Shown: positions 16,127 through 26,015, counted from the stretch's first letter. The stretch: DNA of 49,231 bases from an uncultured Lachnospiraceae bacterium (GCA_947626795.1 CANQTH010000012.1:1-49231); one strand, 5' to 3'. Translations and numbers: made by a program. The notes: generated from the sequence alone by a model not told the origin.

Positions 16127-19100
16127 ATGGGAGAGAGAAAAAAACCGCTTCAGCAGATCGTGTCGGTGCTGATCCTGCTGGTCGCCGTCGTTGTCTTGTT
16201 CCAGTGGTACACGGCGCAGAATAAGGCGCGCATGGAAGAGCGCAACAAGGAGTATGCTTCCAATTCGGCGCAGATGATGGCGAGCCAGATCGACGAGGAA
16301 TTTCAGAACGCGGAGGATCTGATCAGCACGTACGCGTATTGCCTGGGGAAGAGCCTGACCGGGCCGGAAGTGACGAAGGAGGCGGTCGAGGAGCTGCGGA
16401 AGGAGTCTTTGTTCGACGCGATGCTGTTTACAGACGCGGACGGGGTGGATTACGCGCCGGACGGCCGGACGGCCAATGCGGAGGAGCGCAAGTTCTATCT
16501 TAACGGCATGGCCGGGGAAAGCGGGATGTCCGTCCTGTTCGATTCCGATTTTACCAGCGAGACGATGGCGAGCTTCTTCGCGCCCGTCTATTATGACGGG
16601 GAAGTCATCGGCGTGCTGCGCGGCTCGTACCTGGCGGAAGAATATCTGAAGGATATGCTCTATACGACGTATTTTGGCGAGCAGGCGGACGTGTACCTCT
16701 GCAAGCCAAACGGCCAGGTGATCGCAAGCTCACGGGACGGGGACGGAGACTATGAGGACGGGATTTTGCCTGAGCTGGTGGCGGAGCGGCATATCGACCA
16801 GGCGGCCGCGGACGCTGCGGCCGAGGTATTTGAAAAGGGCGGGGAAGGCGCGTTCGTCTGCGATTCGGACAGCGAGACGGACAATATCTGCGTGAACTGC
16901 CTCCCGGAAAAAGGATACGTCCTGGTGCAGACGTTCCCGAAGAAAGTGACGCAGGGGATGATCCGGCGGGAGAACCTGGTCGGCATCCAGCTCGAAGCCA
17001 TGCTGATCGGGCTGTTCTTACTCTATATCGGCTTTCTGGTATTCCGGGCGGGACGGGACCGGAAGGCGCTTGAGAAGGAAAACCGCGAGATGGGCTATAT
17101 CATAAGCGGCGTGAATACCTTGTTTTCCCGCTTTACGCTGGTTGACTTTGAGACCGGGCGTTACCAGTATCTGGCGGGGACGCGGCCGGAAGACGGCGGC
17201 ATCCCGGTAGAAGGCGATTACGAGCAGCTCCGCAACTACTTGAGCGGGACCATGGTGGAAGAGGAGAAGCGCGGCGAATTTGCGGAGCTGATCCGGGAAG
17301 AGGCGATCGAAGAGGCGTTAGCGGGCCAGGACGACCTGCGCTATGAGTGCCATCTGAGCCGGGGCGGCCATGTGGAATGGGCGCATATGAACATCATCTG
17401 CCTAGAGCGCGTGGAAGGCAGGGCGACCAAGGTGCTGTTCATCCGGCAGAACATCACGGACTTAAAGGAGCGGGAGCTGCGCGCGCAGGCGGAGATCTCC
17501 CTGGCGAACCGCAAGGAGCGGCAGTACCGGATCGCGATCACGTCCAACGCGATCGCCACATTTGATTTCAACTTGACGAAGGACTGGATCGAGAACGACA
17601 TTTTCCGCATCGTAGACGGCGAGAAAGTCTCCATGCTCAAGCGGGTGGGCCTGGAGGCCCCCTGCAGGGCCACGGAATGGTTCGAGCGGTGGAAGGAGCT
17701 CATTGAGGAAGAATCCCTTGAGGAATACTCCAAGAAGGTGAAGATCGAATATTTGCAGGAATGCTTTGAGAACAACCAGCCGCAGGTCGACGTGGAGTAT
17801 TGGTCGCACGACGGCTTAGGGCAGGTGATCTGCGTCCGCCAGTCGTTCATCATGACGCGGGATGACGACACGGGCGACATCATGGTCATGTGCGTGACGA
17901 AGGAGATCACGGAGAGCGTGCGCAGGCAGCGGGAGCAGACGGAGGCTCTGCAGGACGCGCTGATGCAGGCGCAGCACGCGAACCGCGCGAAGACGACGTT
18001 CTTGTCCAATATGTCGCATGACATCCGCACGCCGATGAACGCGGTCATCGGGTTCTCCACGATCGCGCTCAGCCACATCAACAACAAGGAGCAGGTGCGG
18101 GATTCCCTGCAGAAGGTCCTTTCCTCCAGCAACCACCTGCTCAGCCTGATCAACGATATCTTAGACATGAGCCGGATCGAGAGCGGGAAGGTGCAGATCA
18201 AGGAGCAGGAGTGCAACATTTCAGAATTGATGCATAACCTGGTAAGCATCATCCAGCCGCAGGTGAAGGCGAAGCAGCTTGAGCTGTTCATCGACACATA
18301 CGAGGTTACGAATGAGGAAGTCGTCGCCGACGCCCTCAAGCTGAACCAGGTGTTCATCAACCTCTTGAGCAACGCCGTGAAGTATACCCCGGCGGGCGGG
18401 ACGGTCACGTTCCGCATCATACAAAAGTCCACGTTCCGCCATGGATACGGCGACTACACGTTCATTATCAAGGACAACGGCATCGGTATGTCGAAGGAGT
18501 TCGCAAAGCACATCTTCGAGCCGTTTGAGCGCGAGACGAGCGTCACGAAATCCGGCATCCAGGGGACGGGGCTTGGGATGGCGATCACAAAGAATATCAT
18601 TGAGATGATGAACGGGACGATCGAGGTTGAGAGCGAGGTCGGGAAAGGAAGCACGTTTACCGTCAACCTTACGCTGAAGCTGCAGGATACGGAAAAGACG
18701 GAGCAGCAGATCCGGGAGCTGGAAGGCCTGCGCGCGATGGTCGTGGACGATGATTTCAACACCTGCGACAGCGTGAGCAAGATGTTAAGGCAGATCGGCC
18801 TGCGCGCGGAGTGGACGACGTCCGGTCGGGAAGCCGTTTACCGCGCGAAGATGGCACATGAGGAAGGGGACGCATACCATACGTATATCATCGACTGGCA
18901 GATGCCGGATACGAGCGGTGTGGAGACGGCGCGGCAGATCCGCAGCGTGACGGGCGGCGAAGCTCCGATCATCATCCTGACCGCGTACGACTGGACGGAT
19001 ATCGAGGAAGACGCGAAGGAAGCGGGCGTCACGGCTTTCTGCGCGAAGCCGCTCTTCATGTCGGACTTAAAATCCGCGCTGCTCGCGGCGAATAACCTCG

Positions 19101-19528
19101 GGGAGAAGGACGAGGAGGAGAAGCCCTCCTGGACGATGGCCGATTTCAGCGGGAAGCGCATCTTGTTGGTGGAGGACATTGAGCTGAACCGCGAGATCGC
19201 GGAAGTGATCCTGACGGAGGCCGGGTTTGAAGTGGAGTCCGCGCCGGACGGGACGGATGCGGTCGCGATGGTGCAGGATTCCGAGGAAGGATATTACGAC
19301 GCGATCCTGATGGATGTGCAGATGCCGATCATGAATGGTTACGAGGCGACCCGGACGATCCGCAGCATGGAGCGGGACGACGTGGAGTCCATGCCGATCA
19401 TCGCGATGACGGCGAACGCGTTGGAGGAAGACAAGGAGGCGGCGATCAAGAACGGGATGAACGCCCATATCGCGAAGCCGCTTGACATGGATATCTTTAT
19501 CGACGTGCTTGGGCAGTTCCTAAACTGA
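16127..19528 (+). CDS. hybrid sensor histidine kinase 1 (sensor-PAS-HisKA-HATPase-REC-REC)
   Basis: This is a 1133-residue membrane kinase. A membrane helix spans residues ~10-27; an extracytoplasmic Cache-like sensor region runs to ~285, closed by a second helix (LEAMLIGLFLLYIGFLVF). PAS-like segments precede the kinase core: phospho-acceptor in NMSHDIRTPMNAV at ~630, ATP-binding DNGIGM at ~782 and GTGLGMAITKN. Two receiver domains follow, with phospho-Asp in YIIDWQMPD (~921) and ILMDVQMPI (~1062); both keep their acidic pockets (VVDDD, LVEDIE) and the conserved Lys. No HPt and no DNA-binding domain is present. The start follows AGGAGGG. It is followed by a paralogous kinase and a solute-binding lipoprotein, suggesting one sensory unit. 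Confidence 0.93.
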   Translation: MGERKKPLQQIVSVLILLVAVVVLFQWYTAQNKARMEERNKEYASNSAQMMASQIDEEFQNAEDLISTYAYCLGKSLTGPEVTKEAVEELRKESLFDAMLFTDADGVDYAPDGRTANAEERKFYLNGMAGESGMSVLFDSDFTSETMASFFAPVYYDGEVIGVLRGSYLAEEYLKDMLYTTYFGEQADVYLCKPNGQVIASSRDGDGDYEDGILPELVAERHIDQAAADAAAEVFEKGGEGAFVCDSDSETDNICVNCLPEKGYVLVQTFPKKVTQGMIRRENLVGIQLEAMLIGLFLLYIGFLVFRAGRDRKALEKENREMGYIISGVNTLFSRFTLVDFETGRYQYLAGTRPEDGGIPVEGDYEQLRNYLSGTMVEEEKRGEFAELIREEAIEEALAGQDDLRYECHLSRGGHVEWAHMNIICLERVEGRATKVLFIRQNITDLKERELRAQAEISLANRKERQYRIAITSNAIATFDFNLTKDWIENDIFRIVDGEKVSMLKRVGLEAPCRATEWFERWKELIEEESLEEYSKKVKIEYLQECFENNQPQVDVEYWSHDGLGQVICVRQSFIMTRDDDTGDIMVMCVTKEITESVRRQREQTEALQDALMQAQHANRAKTTFLSNMSHDIRTPMNAVIGFSTIALSHINNKEQVRDSLQKVLSSSNHLLSLINDILDMSRIESGKVQIKEQECNISELMHNLVSIIQPQVKAKQLELFIDTYEVTNEEVVADALKLNQVFINLLSNAVKYTPAGGTVTFRIIQKSTFRHGYGDYTFIIKDNGIGMSKEFAKHIFEPFERETSVTKSGIQGTGLGMAITKNIIEMMNGTIEVESEVGKGSTFTVNLTLKLQDTEKTEQQIRELEGLRAMVVDDDFNTCDSVSKMLRQIGLRAEWTTSGREAVYRAKMAHEEGDAYHTYIIDWQMPDTSGVETARQIRSVTGGEAPIIILTAYDWTDIEEDAKEAGVTAFCAKPLFMSDLKSALLAANNLGEKDEEEKPSWTMADFSGKRILLVEDIELNREIAEVILTEAGFEVESAPDGTDAVAMVQDSEEGYYDAILMDVQMPIMNGYEATRTIRSMERDDVESMPIIAMTANALEEDKEAAIKNGMNAHIAKPLDMDIFIDVLGQFLN

Positions 19529-19549
19529 CCCGGGGCGACAGCTTTTGGC

Positions 19550-19600
19550 TAAGAGGGAAGCCGCCAGGCGCAGGGTGATTTTGATTAAGAGGGAAGCCGC
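19550..19600. repeat. short direct repeat between the two kinase genes
   Basis: TAAGAGGGAAGCCGC occurs at 19550-19564 and 19586-19600 (period 36). The 114-base gap shows nothing else except the AGGAGG site of the next gene. Confidence 0.6.
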
Positions 19601-19642
19601 GGCATCCCTTACGGATTTTCGGAGAAAACAGGAGGCGTTTTC

Positions 19643-22594
19643 ATGAAGGGAAAGGTTCGACGTTGGGCGGCGGCGCTGCTCGCGGTCGCCATATTGGCGG
19701 CTGCCGTTGGGATGATCACGCTGTATTCCAGGCATTTTTCCCGACGGATCTATGAGGAGAGCACAGGGTACCTGCAGGAGATCTATACGCAGGTCAACAA
19801 CGCCTTCATTTCTTTCGCGGAAAAGAATTGGGGGATCTTAGAAGGCTGGGAGGATTATATTAACAGCATGGGCGGCAAAAGCGACGCCAAGATCGGGGAA
19901 TTTATCCGCAAGCAGCAGGAGTACTGGCGGTTTACGGATTTTTATTTCCTGACGGAGGACGGCCAGTGCATGAAGCCGGACGGGAGCCGGGACAAGATCG
20001 ACCTGTCGGATTCCCCGGACGGGTTCTTGCCGGACAGCGGACGGCCGTCCCTACTGGAGGAGACGATGTCCGACGGGAAGTCGGTGACGATGTTCACGCT
20101 CCCGGTAGAGGAAGGGGAGTACCGGGGGTTTGCGTACGACGCGATCGCCATCAGCTATTCCAATGTGGACATGGCGGAGTCCCTGAACGTGGAGGCTTTT
20201 TCCGGAAAGTCCCAGTGCTTTGTGGTATATGCGGACGGGAGCGTCCTGTTGTCCACGCAGACGGGCGGGAACGTTTTTGGCAATTACCTTTCCTACCTGC
20301 GGGCAGGTTCGGACTTGAGCGGGGAAGACCTGCAAAAGCTGCAGGAGGATTGGGAGACGGGGACGCCGGGCATCCTGCGCTGCAAGATCGGCAACGCTGT
20401 CCAGTACATCTCTTATCAGCCGATCGGGTACCAGGACTGCATCTTATTGGGCGTCGTGCCGGAGCAGGTGGCGAATTCCACGTTCCGGCAGATCCAGGCG
20501 GGGACGGTCGACCTGCTGGTCAAGATCTTCCTGATGGTCGGGCTTTACGTTTTCGTGTATCTGATCTACCGCAACTGGAAGCAGACGCGGCAGAACCGGA
20601 TGGAGCTGGAATACCGGGATATACTGTTCGACATCATCTCCAACAATGTGGACGATATCTTCCTGATGCTGGAAGGCGGGACATGGAAGGCGGATTACGT
20701 CAGCCCGAACGTGGAGCGGCTGCTCGGCGTTCCCAAGGAAGCCGTCCTGGAAAGCACGGAGGCGCTGGCCGGCTGCCTGGTGGACCCGGGCGCGCGCGTT
20801 TCCAAAGAGGAGCTGGGCGAGATCCCGGTTTCCAAGGGGAGGAGCTGGGAGCAGGAATATCGGAACAGCAAGACGGGAGAGCTGCGCTGGTACCGGGAGA
20901 CGGTATACCATGAGAAAGTGAAGGACATGGAAAAATTCCTCTTCGTGCTGTCCGACCGCACGCAGGAGCGGATGATGAACCAGAGCCTGCAGGAGGCGCT
21001 GGACATGGCGAAGAGCGCGAACGAGGCGAAGAGCCATTTCCTGGCGAATATGTCGCACGACATCCGCACGCCGATGAACGCGATCGTGGGATTCGCGGCG
21101 CTGCTGGAAAAAGACGCGGGCCAGCAGGAGAAGGTGCGGGAGTACAGCCGCAAGATCTCCTCTTCCAGCAAGCATCTGCTGAGCCTGATCAACGACGTGC
21201 TGGACATGAGCAAGATCGAGAGCGGCAAGACGTCCCTGAACGTGGAGGAATTTGACCTGCCGGAGCTTTTGGAGGAGCTGAACACCATCCTGCGCCCGCA
21301 GGCGAAAGCGAAGAGCCAGAGCTTTAAGACGCATATGCAGGGGACGCTGACGGAGCAGCTAACGGGCGACAAGCTGCGGCTGAACCAGATCTTGATCAAC
21401 CTGCTCTCCAACGCGATCAAGTACACGCCGGACGGCGGGAAGATCGACTTCTTCATCCAGGAGCTGCCTAAGCCGTCGCCCAAATACGCGCGGCTGCGGT
21501 TCGTGGTGAAGGACAACGGCATCGGCATGAGCGAGGAGTTCCTAAAGAGCGTCTTCGACCCGTTCGCCCGGGAGGAAAGCTCCATGACGAGCGCGATCCA
21601 GGGGACGGGGCTTGGAATGGCGATCACGAAGAACCTGGTGGATCTGATGGGCGGGACGATCCAGGTGGAGAGCAGGCTTGGGGAAGGCACGACGTTCACG
21701 GTGGAAATGTCCTTCGCGCTGCCGGATCAGGTGAAGGACGAGGCGGGCTGGCTCCGCCAGAAGGTGAGAAAAGTCCTGGTCGTGAACGGGCAGGAGGACG
21801 TCTGCAGGGACGTCCGGGAAGTCTTGCGCGGCGCGGGGCTGGAAGCGTCCTATGTCACGACGGCGGACGGGGCGGTCCGGGAAGTTTCACTGGCGCACGC
21901 GCAGGGGGCCGATTACCAGGCCGTGCTGCTGGATACCCAGATCGGAGGCGAGAGCGGCTTGGGCGCTGCCAGCCGGATCAAGGAGGAACTTGGGGAGGAC
22001 GCGCCCATTTTGGCGCTTGCTTCCCATAATTGGAGCGAGATCGAGGACGAGGCGCGGAAAGCGGGGATCGACGCGTTCCTGCCCAAGCCGTTTTTCGTAT
22101 CGACGTTTTGGCAGGCGCTTGCGCCGCTTTTCTCCGGCGACGATGTGCGGGGAGAAGAGGCCGGGCCGGACGAGGCCGGGCGCGCGCCGCTGGAGGGCCT
22201 TCTGTTCCTGGTAGCGGAGGACGTCGAGCTGAACGCCGAGGTTCTCTACGAGATGATGAAGATAGAAGGCGCTTCCTGCGAATTTGCCGTCAATGGGAAG
22301 GAAGCCGTCGAATTGTTTGAAAAATCGGAGCCTGGGCATTACGATATGATCCTGATGGACGTGCAGATGCCGGTGATGGACGGGTACGAGGCCGCGCGCA
22401 GGATCCGCGCGAGCAGCCATCCCGAGGCTTCCACGATCCCGATCGTCGCGATGACGGCGAACGCCTTCGCGGAAGACGTGCGGAACGCGCTGGACGCCGG
22501 GATGAACGCCCATCTCGCGAAGCCGATCGACATGGAGGCGGTAAAGGCCCTGATCGGCAAGATCTTAAAGGAACCTGGGGGAAAAGAGGCATAG
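19643..22594 (+). CDS. hybrid sensor histidine kinase 2 (sensor-HisKA-HATPase-REC-REC)
   Basis: This is a 983-residue paralogue of the preceding kinase. It has an N-terminal membrane helix (residues ~10-29), an extracytoplasmic sensor region to ~290, a second helix (LLVKIFLMVGLYVFVYLIY) and a PAS-like segment with YREDVY-type end absent but WYRETVYHEKVKD present. The kinase core shows NMSHDIRTPMNAI (~471), DNGIGMS (~622) and GTGLGMAITKN. The first receiver domain keeps phospho-Asp (LLDTQIGG, ~762) but its acidic pair is altered (VVNGQED where VVDDD-like is expected). The second receiver looks intact (VAEDVE, ILMDVQMPVMDG at ~904). The start follows AGGAGG. The solute-binding lipoprotein gene starts 15 bases after its stop. 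Confidence 0.93.
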   Translation: MKGKVRRWAAALLAVAILAAAVGMITLYSRHFSRRIYEESTGYLQEIYTQVNNAFISFAEKNWGILEGWEDYINSMGGKSDAKIGEFIRKQQEYWRFTDFYFLTEDGQCMKPDGSRDKIDLSDSPDGFLPDSGRPSLLEETMSDGKSVTMFTLPVEEGEYRGFAYDAIAISYSNVDMAESLNVEAFSGKSQCFVVYADGSVLLSTQTGGNVFGNYLSYLRAGSDLSGEDLQKLQEDWETGTPGILRCKIGNAVQYISYQPIGYQDCILLGVVPEQVANSTFRQIQAGTVDLLVKIFLMVGLYVFVYLIYRNWKQTRQNRMELEYRDILFDIISNNVDDIFLMLEGGTWKADYVSPNVERLLGVPKEAVLESTEALAGCLVDPGARVSKEELGEIPVSKGRSWEQEYRNSKTGELRWYRETVYHEKVKDMEKFLFVLSDRTQERMMNQSLQEALDMAKSANEAKSHFLANMSHDIRTPMNAIVGFAALLEKDAGQQEKVREYSRKISSSSKHLLSLINDVLDMSKIESGKTSLNVEEFDLPELLEELNTILRPQAKAKSQSFKTHMQGTLTEQLTGDKLRLNQILINLLSNAIKYTPDGGKIDFFIQELPKPSPKYARLRFVVKDNGIGMSEEFLKSVFDPFAREESSMTSAIQGTGLGMAITKNLVDLMGGTIQVESRLGEGTTFTVEMSFALPDQVKDEAGWLRQKVRKVLVVNGQEDVCRDVREVLRGAGLEASYVTTADGAVREVSLAHAQGADYQAVLLDTQIGGESGLGAASRIKEELGEDAPILALASHNWSEIEDEARKAGIDAFLPKPFFVSTFWQALAPLFSGDDVRGEEAGPDEAGRAPLEGLLFLVAEDVELNAEVLYEMMKIEGASCEFAVNGKEAVELFEKSEPGHYDMILMDVQMPVMDGYEAARRIRASSHPEASTIPIVAMTANAFAEDVRNALDAGMNAHLAKPIDMEAVKALIGKILKEPGGKEA

Positions 22595-22609
22595 GAAGGG
22601 GGCTTGCGC

Positions 22610-23881
22610 ATGAAGAAAAAACTGGCTTTCTTTCCCGCACTCGCGCTTGCGGCCGCGCTCTGCCTGCTGTCGGCGTGCGGCCCGAAGGAGGACGGGCGCG
22701 TCACTTTGACGCTCATGGGAAAGAAAACGGATCTGGCAAAGAATTATATGACGCGGATCTTCGAGCAGTATGAGAAAGAGACGGGGAACGAGCTTGAGAT
22801 CCTTGCTTATGAAGACGAGGAATTTGAGGAGGCCGCCGCGAAGAAGGCGGAGGAAGGCGACCTCCCGGATCTGATGATGCATTTTAACAATTCCGATCTG
22901 GAGATCCTGCAGCCGGAGGAGCATTTTTACTGCATGGACGGGGAAAGCTGGATCGACAGCCTGACGCCGGCGGCGAAGGCGTATTGCGAGAATCCCAAGG
23001 GCAAGATCTTCGGCCTCCCGTTCTGGGAGATGTCCGTCTCCGGCTGCTACTACAACAAGACGTTGCTGGACAGCCTGGGCCTGAAGCCCGCCTCCACGCA
23101 GAAGGAATTTGACGTCTTGTGCCAGGCTCTTGCGGATATCGGGCAGACCCCGATCTGCTGGCCGGCCGATGGCTGCGGCTGGATGTACCAGTTTGGGCTT
23201 GACCCGGTCTTTGCCGACGACCCGGAACGGTTAGACAAGCTGAACCGCAACGAGGCTTCGTATGCCGACGTCCCGGAAGTGGCGGATATGCTGGAGTGGC
23301 TGCTGGGCGCGTCCGCGCGGGGATGGTTCGGGGATTCCTATATGGATATCGGATGGTCGGACATCAGCCCCAGCATCAATTCCGGGGAGACGGCGATGGT
23401 CTTTATCTGGGACACCTGGTTTTACACGGATTTTGAAGAAGGGAAGTACACGCGGGACGACTTCGCGCTGATGCCTGTGTTCATGGGGACGGCGGAAGAC
23501 GGGACGTATGAAGGCGGTAACTTGAACATGCTGATGGCGCGCAAGGATGGGGAGCATTTGGAGGAGGCGCTGGGCTTTTTGGAGTTCTGCGCGGATCCGG
23601 ACCATTACAATGCGGCGTTTCGGGGCGTCGCGACGGAGAGCGTTTTTCAGGGGCAGACGACGAACATCGAGTCCGACATGGTGCTGGACGCGGAGGAGTC
23701 CGTGAAGGAAAAGCAGCGCGTGTCTACGGCGGAGCCAGGGATCGTCGGCTACCACACGCAGGACGTCTGCAACGCCGTCACGGAGCTTATGGCGGGGAAG
23801 ACGGACGTGGAAGGCTGCATCCGCCTGTTGGACGAATATCGGGTGAAAGAGGCAAAAAGGCAAGGGGCGAAGGGATTTTAG
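22610..23881 (+). CDS. extracellular solute-binding lipoprotein (family 1), orphan
   Basis: This is a 423-residue protein with a lipoprotein signal: basic start MKKK, a hydrophobic stretch and lipobox LSAC with the lipidated Cys at residue ~22. The remainder has the two-lobed family 1 (sugar-type) binding-protein fold, with features such as GKIFGLPFWEMSVSGCYYNK and GETAMVFIWDTWFY. No ABC permease or ATPase genes are nearby. It lies directly behind two membrane hybrid kinases, so it may act as the ligand-binding co-sensor for them rather than in uptake; this is inference from context. I use the ATG at 22610 (GGAAGGGGG upstream); a TTG two codons earlier is possible. Confidence 0.9.
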   Translation: MKKKLAFFPALALAAALCLLSACGPKEDGRVTLTLMGKKTDLAKNYMTRIFEQYEKETGNELEILAYEDEEFEEAAAKKAEEGDLPDLMMHFNNSDLEILQPEEHFYCMDGESWIDSLTPAAKAYCENPKGKIFGLPFWEMSVSGCYYNKTLLDSLGLKPASTQKEFDVLCQALADIGQTPICWPADGCGWMYQFGLDPVFADDPERLDKLNRNEASYADVPEVADMLEWLLGASARGWFGDSYMDIGWSDISPSINSGETAMVFIWDTWFYTDFEEGKYTRDDFALMPVFMGTAEDGTYEGGNLNMLMARKDGEHLEEALGFLEFCADPDHYNAAFRGVATESVFQGQTTNIESDMVLDAEESVKEKQRVSTAEPGIVGYHTQDVCNAVTELMAGKTDVEGCIRLLDEYRVKEAKRQGAKGF

Positions 23882-23896
23882 CGGTTGCCGCGCAAA

Positions 23897-23912
23897 GGCT
23901 CGCGGGCGAGCC
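23897..23912 (+). repeat. second copy of the GGCTCGC palindrome
   Basis: GGCTCGC-GG-GCGAGCC, preceded by AAA as at 16006. It lies between the solute-binding protein gene and degV, just before GAGGGAGGA. Confidence 0.6.
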
Positions 23913-23932
23913 TGAAAGAGGGAGGAATGATC

Positions 23933-24802
23933 ATGAGGTCGATTGGGATCGTAACAGACAGCCACAGCAGCATCTCGCAGCAAAAGGCAGCGGAGCTTGG
24001 GATTTCCGTGCTGCCAATGCCGTTTGTGATCGATGGGACGGAGTATTATGAGGATGTGACATTGTCAAGGGAGGAATTTTACCAGAAGCTAAGGGGCGGG
24101 GCGTCCGTCAGCACTTCGCAGCCTTCCGTCGAAGAGGTGCGGGCGATCTGGGACGAGAAGCTTGCGGAATGCGACGAGGTCGTGTATATCCCGATCAGCA
24201 GCGGGCTGAGCGGCTCTTGCGGGACGGCGCTCTTGCTCGCGCAGAAGGAGCCGTACGCCGGGCGCGTCTTCGTCGTGGACAACGGGCGTGTGGCGACTCC
24301 GCAGTACCGCACGGTCTTAGACGCGATCGAGCTGGCGCGGGAGGGCTGCACGGGCAGCCAGATCAAGCAGAGGCTGGAGGCGGCCCGCGCGGACATGACG
24401 ATCTATGTCGCGGTGGATACCCTGGAATTTTTGAAAAAAGGAGGGCGCATATCGTCGGCGTCGGCAGTGTTAGGCACGGTGCTGAACATTAAGCCGATCC
24501 TGCAGTTTGACGTGGGGATCCTGCATATGTTCCAGAAATGCCGCGGCATGAAGGCGGCGCGCAAGGCGATGATCGAGGCGCTGCGCAAGGATTTCGGGAC
24601 GAAGTTCCGCAGGCAGTATGAGGCCGGGGACGTCCATCTGCTGGCGGCTACGAGCGCGGGGCAGGAGGAGACGGATTCGTGGGTGGAAGAGATCCGAAAA
24701 GCCTTTCCGGGGATGGACGTGATGTGCGAACCGCTTTCGCTCGGCGTTTCCTGCCATATCGGGCCGGGCGGCCTCGGGATCGGGTGTTCCTGCCGCCCGT
24801 GA
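23933..24802 (+). CDS. DegV-family fatty-acid-binding protein
   Basis: This is a 289-residue protein with the DegV hallmarks: IGIVTDSHSSIS at the N-terminus, SQPS motif (SVSTSQPSVEEV), ISSGLSGSC and a middle EFLKKGGRIS. In Firmicutes DegV/FakB proteins bind a fatty acid and present it to the FakA kinase; no fakA is nearby. The start is the second of two in-frame ATGs (23927, 23933), with GGGAGGA at suitable distance. It is the last gene of the kinase/solute-binding region and ends at a strong terminator. Confidence 0.92.
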   Translation: MRSIGIVTDSHSSISQQKAAELGISVLPMPFVIDGTEYYEDVTLSREEFYQKLRGGASVSTSQPSVEEVRAIWDEKLAECDEVVYIPISSGLSGSCGTALLLAQKEPYAGRVFVVDNGRVATPQYRTVLDAIELAREGCTGSQIKQRLEAARADMTIYVAVDTLEFLKKGGRISSASAVLGTVLNIKPILQFDVGILHMFQKCRGMKAARKAMIEALRKDFGTKFRRQYEAGDVHLLAATSAGQEETDSWVEEIRKAFPGMDVMCEPLSLGVSCHIGPGGLGIGCSCRP

Positions 24803-24892
24803 GCAGTTTTTGGATTTGTGGAAAAGGCGGCGGGAGGCTTCTTCCATCGGATCAGACGGAAAAGCCGTCCGTGAGCGGTTTTCTGAATTTAT

Positions 24893-24938
24893 AAAAAAGA
24901 GCCAGGCGCCCGCGCGGTCGGGAAGGCCTGGCTCTTTT
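24893..24938. terminator. bidirectional terminator between degV and pta
   Basis: AAAAAAGAGCCAGGC (24893-24907) pairs with GCCTGGCTCTTTT (24926-24938). The A-run on the left and T-run on the right let it serve both degV and the convergent pta gene. Confidence 0.9.
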
Positions 24939-25007
24939 CACGCAATCGGGCGGGGCTTCCGGCTTTGCCCCGGCGCCCCGTCCGCCTAAGAGGCGACGTC
25001 TCGTTTC

Positions 25008-26015
25008 TTATTTGATCTCGTCCACCAGCGCGGCCGTGATGATCGCCATGGAATATACCTCGGTCGCATTGCAGCCCCTTGAGAGGTCGTTGATGGGGGA
25101 ATTAAGCCCTAAGAGGATCGGGCCGAACGCCTCAAAGTTCCCCATGCGCTGCGCGATCTTGTAGCCGATGTTGCCGGCGTTGATGTCCGGGAAGATGAAG
25201 ACGTTGGCATGCCCGGCGACTTCGTCGTTCGGGCATTTCGTGCGGGCCACGCGCGGAGCGACGGCCGCGTCGAACTGCAGCTCGCCGGAGATCGGGAGAT
25301 CCGGGCGCATCGCTTTCGCCTTGGCTGCGGCGTTGCGCATCTTGTCCACATCTTCCCCCGCGCCGGAGCCGAGCGTGGAATAGCTTAAAAACGCGACTTT
25401 CGGATCAATGCCGAAGATCTGCCCGCATTCCGCCGCGCCGATCGCGATCTCCGCCAGCTCATCCTCGGAAGGCTTGATGTTGATGGCGCAGTCGGCCATC
25501 GCAAGCACTTCGTTCTCCCCGGTCGCGGAGGGGCGGACAAGGATGAAGCAGGAGGATACGATGTTATGCCCCGGGCGCGTTTTGATAAGCTGGAGCGCCG
25601 GGCGGATGGTGTCCGCGGTCGTGTATGTCGCGCCGCCCAAAAGGGAGTCCGCGACGCCCATCTTTACCAGCATCGTGCCGAAATAATTGCCCTGCTTTAA
25701 GATCTTGCGCGCTTCTTCGGGCTGCACGTTCTTGCTTTTGCGCAGCTCGCAGAAAAGCGCCACCATTTCTTCGATATTCTCATAATTTTCCGGGTCGATG
25801 ACCTGCGCGCCGCGGATGTTGTAGCCGTATTCTTCCGCCGCCCGCTCCACCTCGCCCTGGTTACCGATCAGGATCGGGGTCAGGAAGTTAGAGGCCAAAA
25901 GCCGCGAGGTAGCTTCCAGGATGCGGGAGTCCGTCCCTTCCGTGAATACGATTTTTTTCGGGTTTTTCTTCAGTTTGTTGATCATCATGCCGAAGCCTTG
26001 CATATCTCTGCTCAT
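25008..26015 (-). CDS. pta: phosphate acetyltransferase
   Basis: This 335-residue protein matches the Pta family: KKIVFTEGTDSRILEA at the N-terminus, GGATYTTADTIRPALQLI, SYSTLGSGAGEDVDKM and FIFPDINAGNIGYKIAQR. It converts acetyl-CoA and phosphate to acetyl phosphate and CoA, normally feeding acetate kinase for ATP in fermentative Clostridia. Length is normal for the short, single-domain form. The start follows AAGGAGG. Acetate kinase is not adjacent, unlike in many relatives, where ackA follows pta. Confidence 0.96.
   Translation of the reverse strand: MSRDMQGFGMMINKLKKNPKKIVFTEGTDSRILEATSRLLASNFLTPILIGNQGEVERAAEEYGYNIRGAQVIDPENYENIEEMVALFCELRKSKNVQPEEARKILKQGNYFGTMLVKMGVADSLLGGATYTTADTIRPALQLIKTRPGHNIVSSCFILVRPSATGENEVLAMADCAINIKPSEDELAEIAIGAAECGQIFGIDPKVAFLSYSTLGSGAGEDVDKMRNAAAKAKAMRPDLPISGELQFDAAVAPRVARTKCPNDEVAGHANVFIFPDINAGNIGYKIAQRMGNFEAFGPILLGLNSPINDLSRGCNATEVYSMAIITAALVDEIK

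Noticed and set aside
22610..23881. Sugar ABC importer
   Set aside because: Only the binding protein is present; there are no permease or ATPase genes, and the neighbours are kinases and degV.
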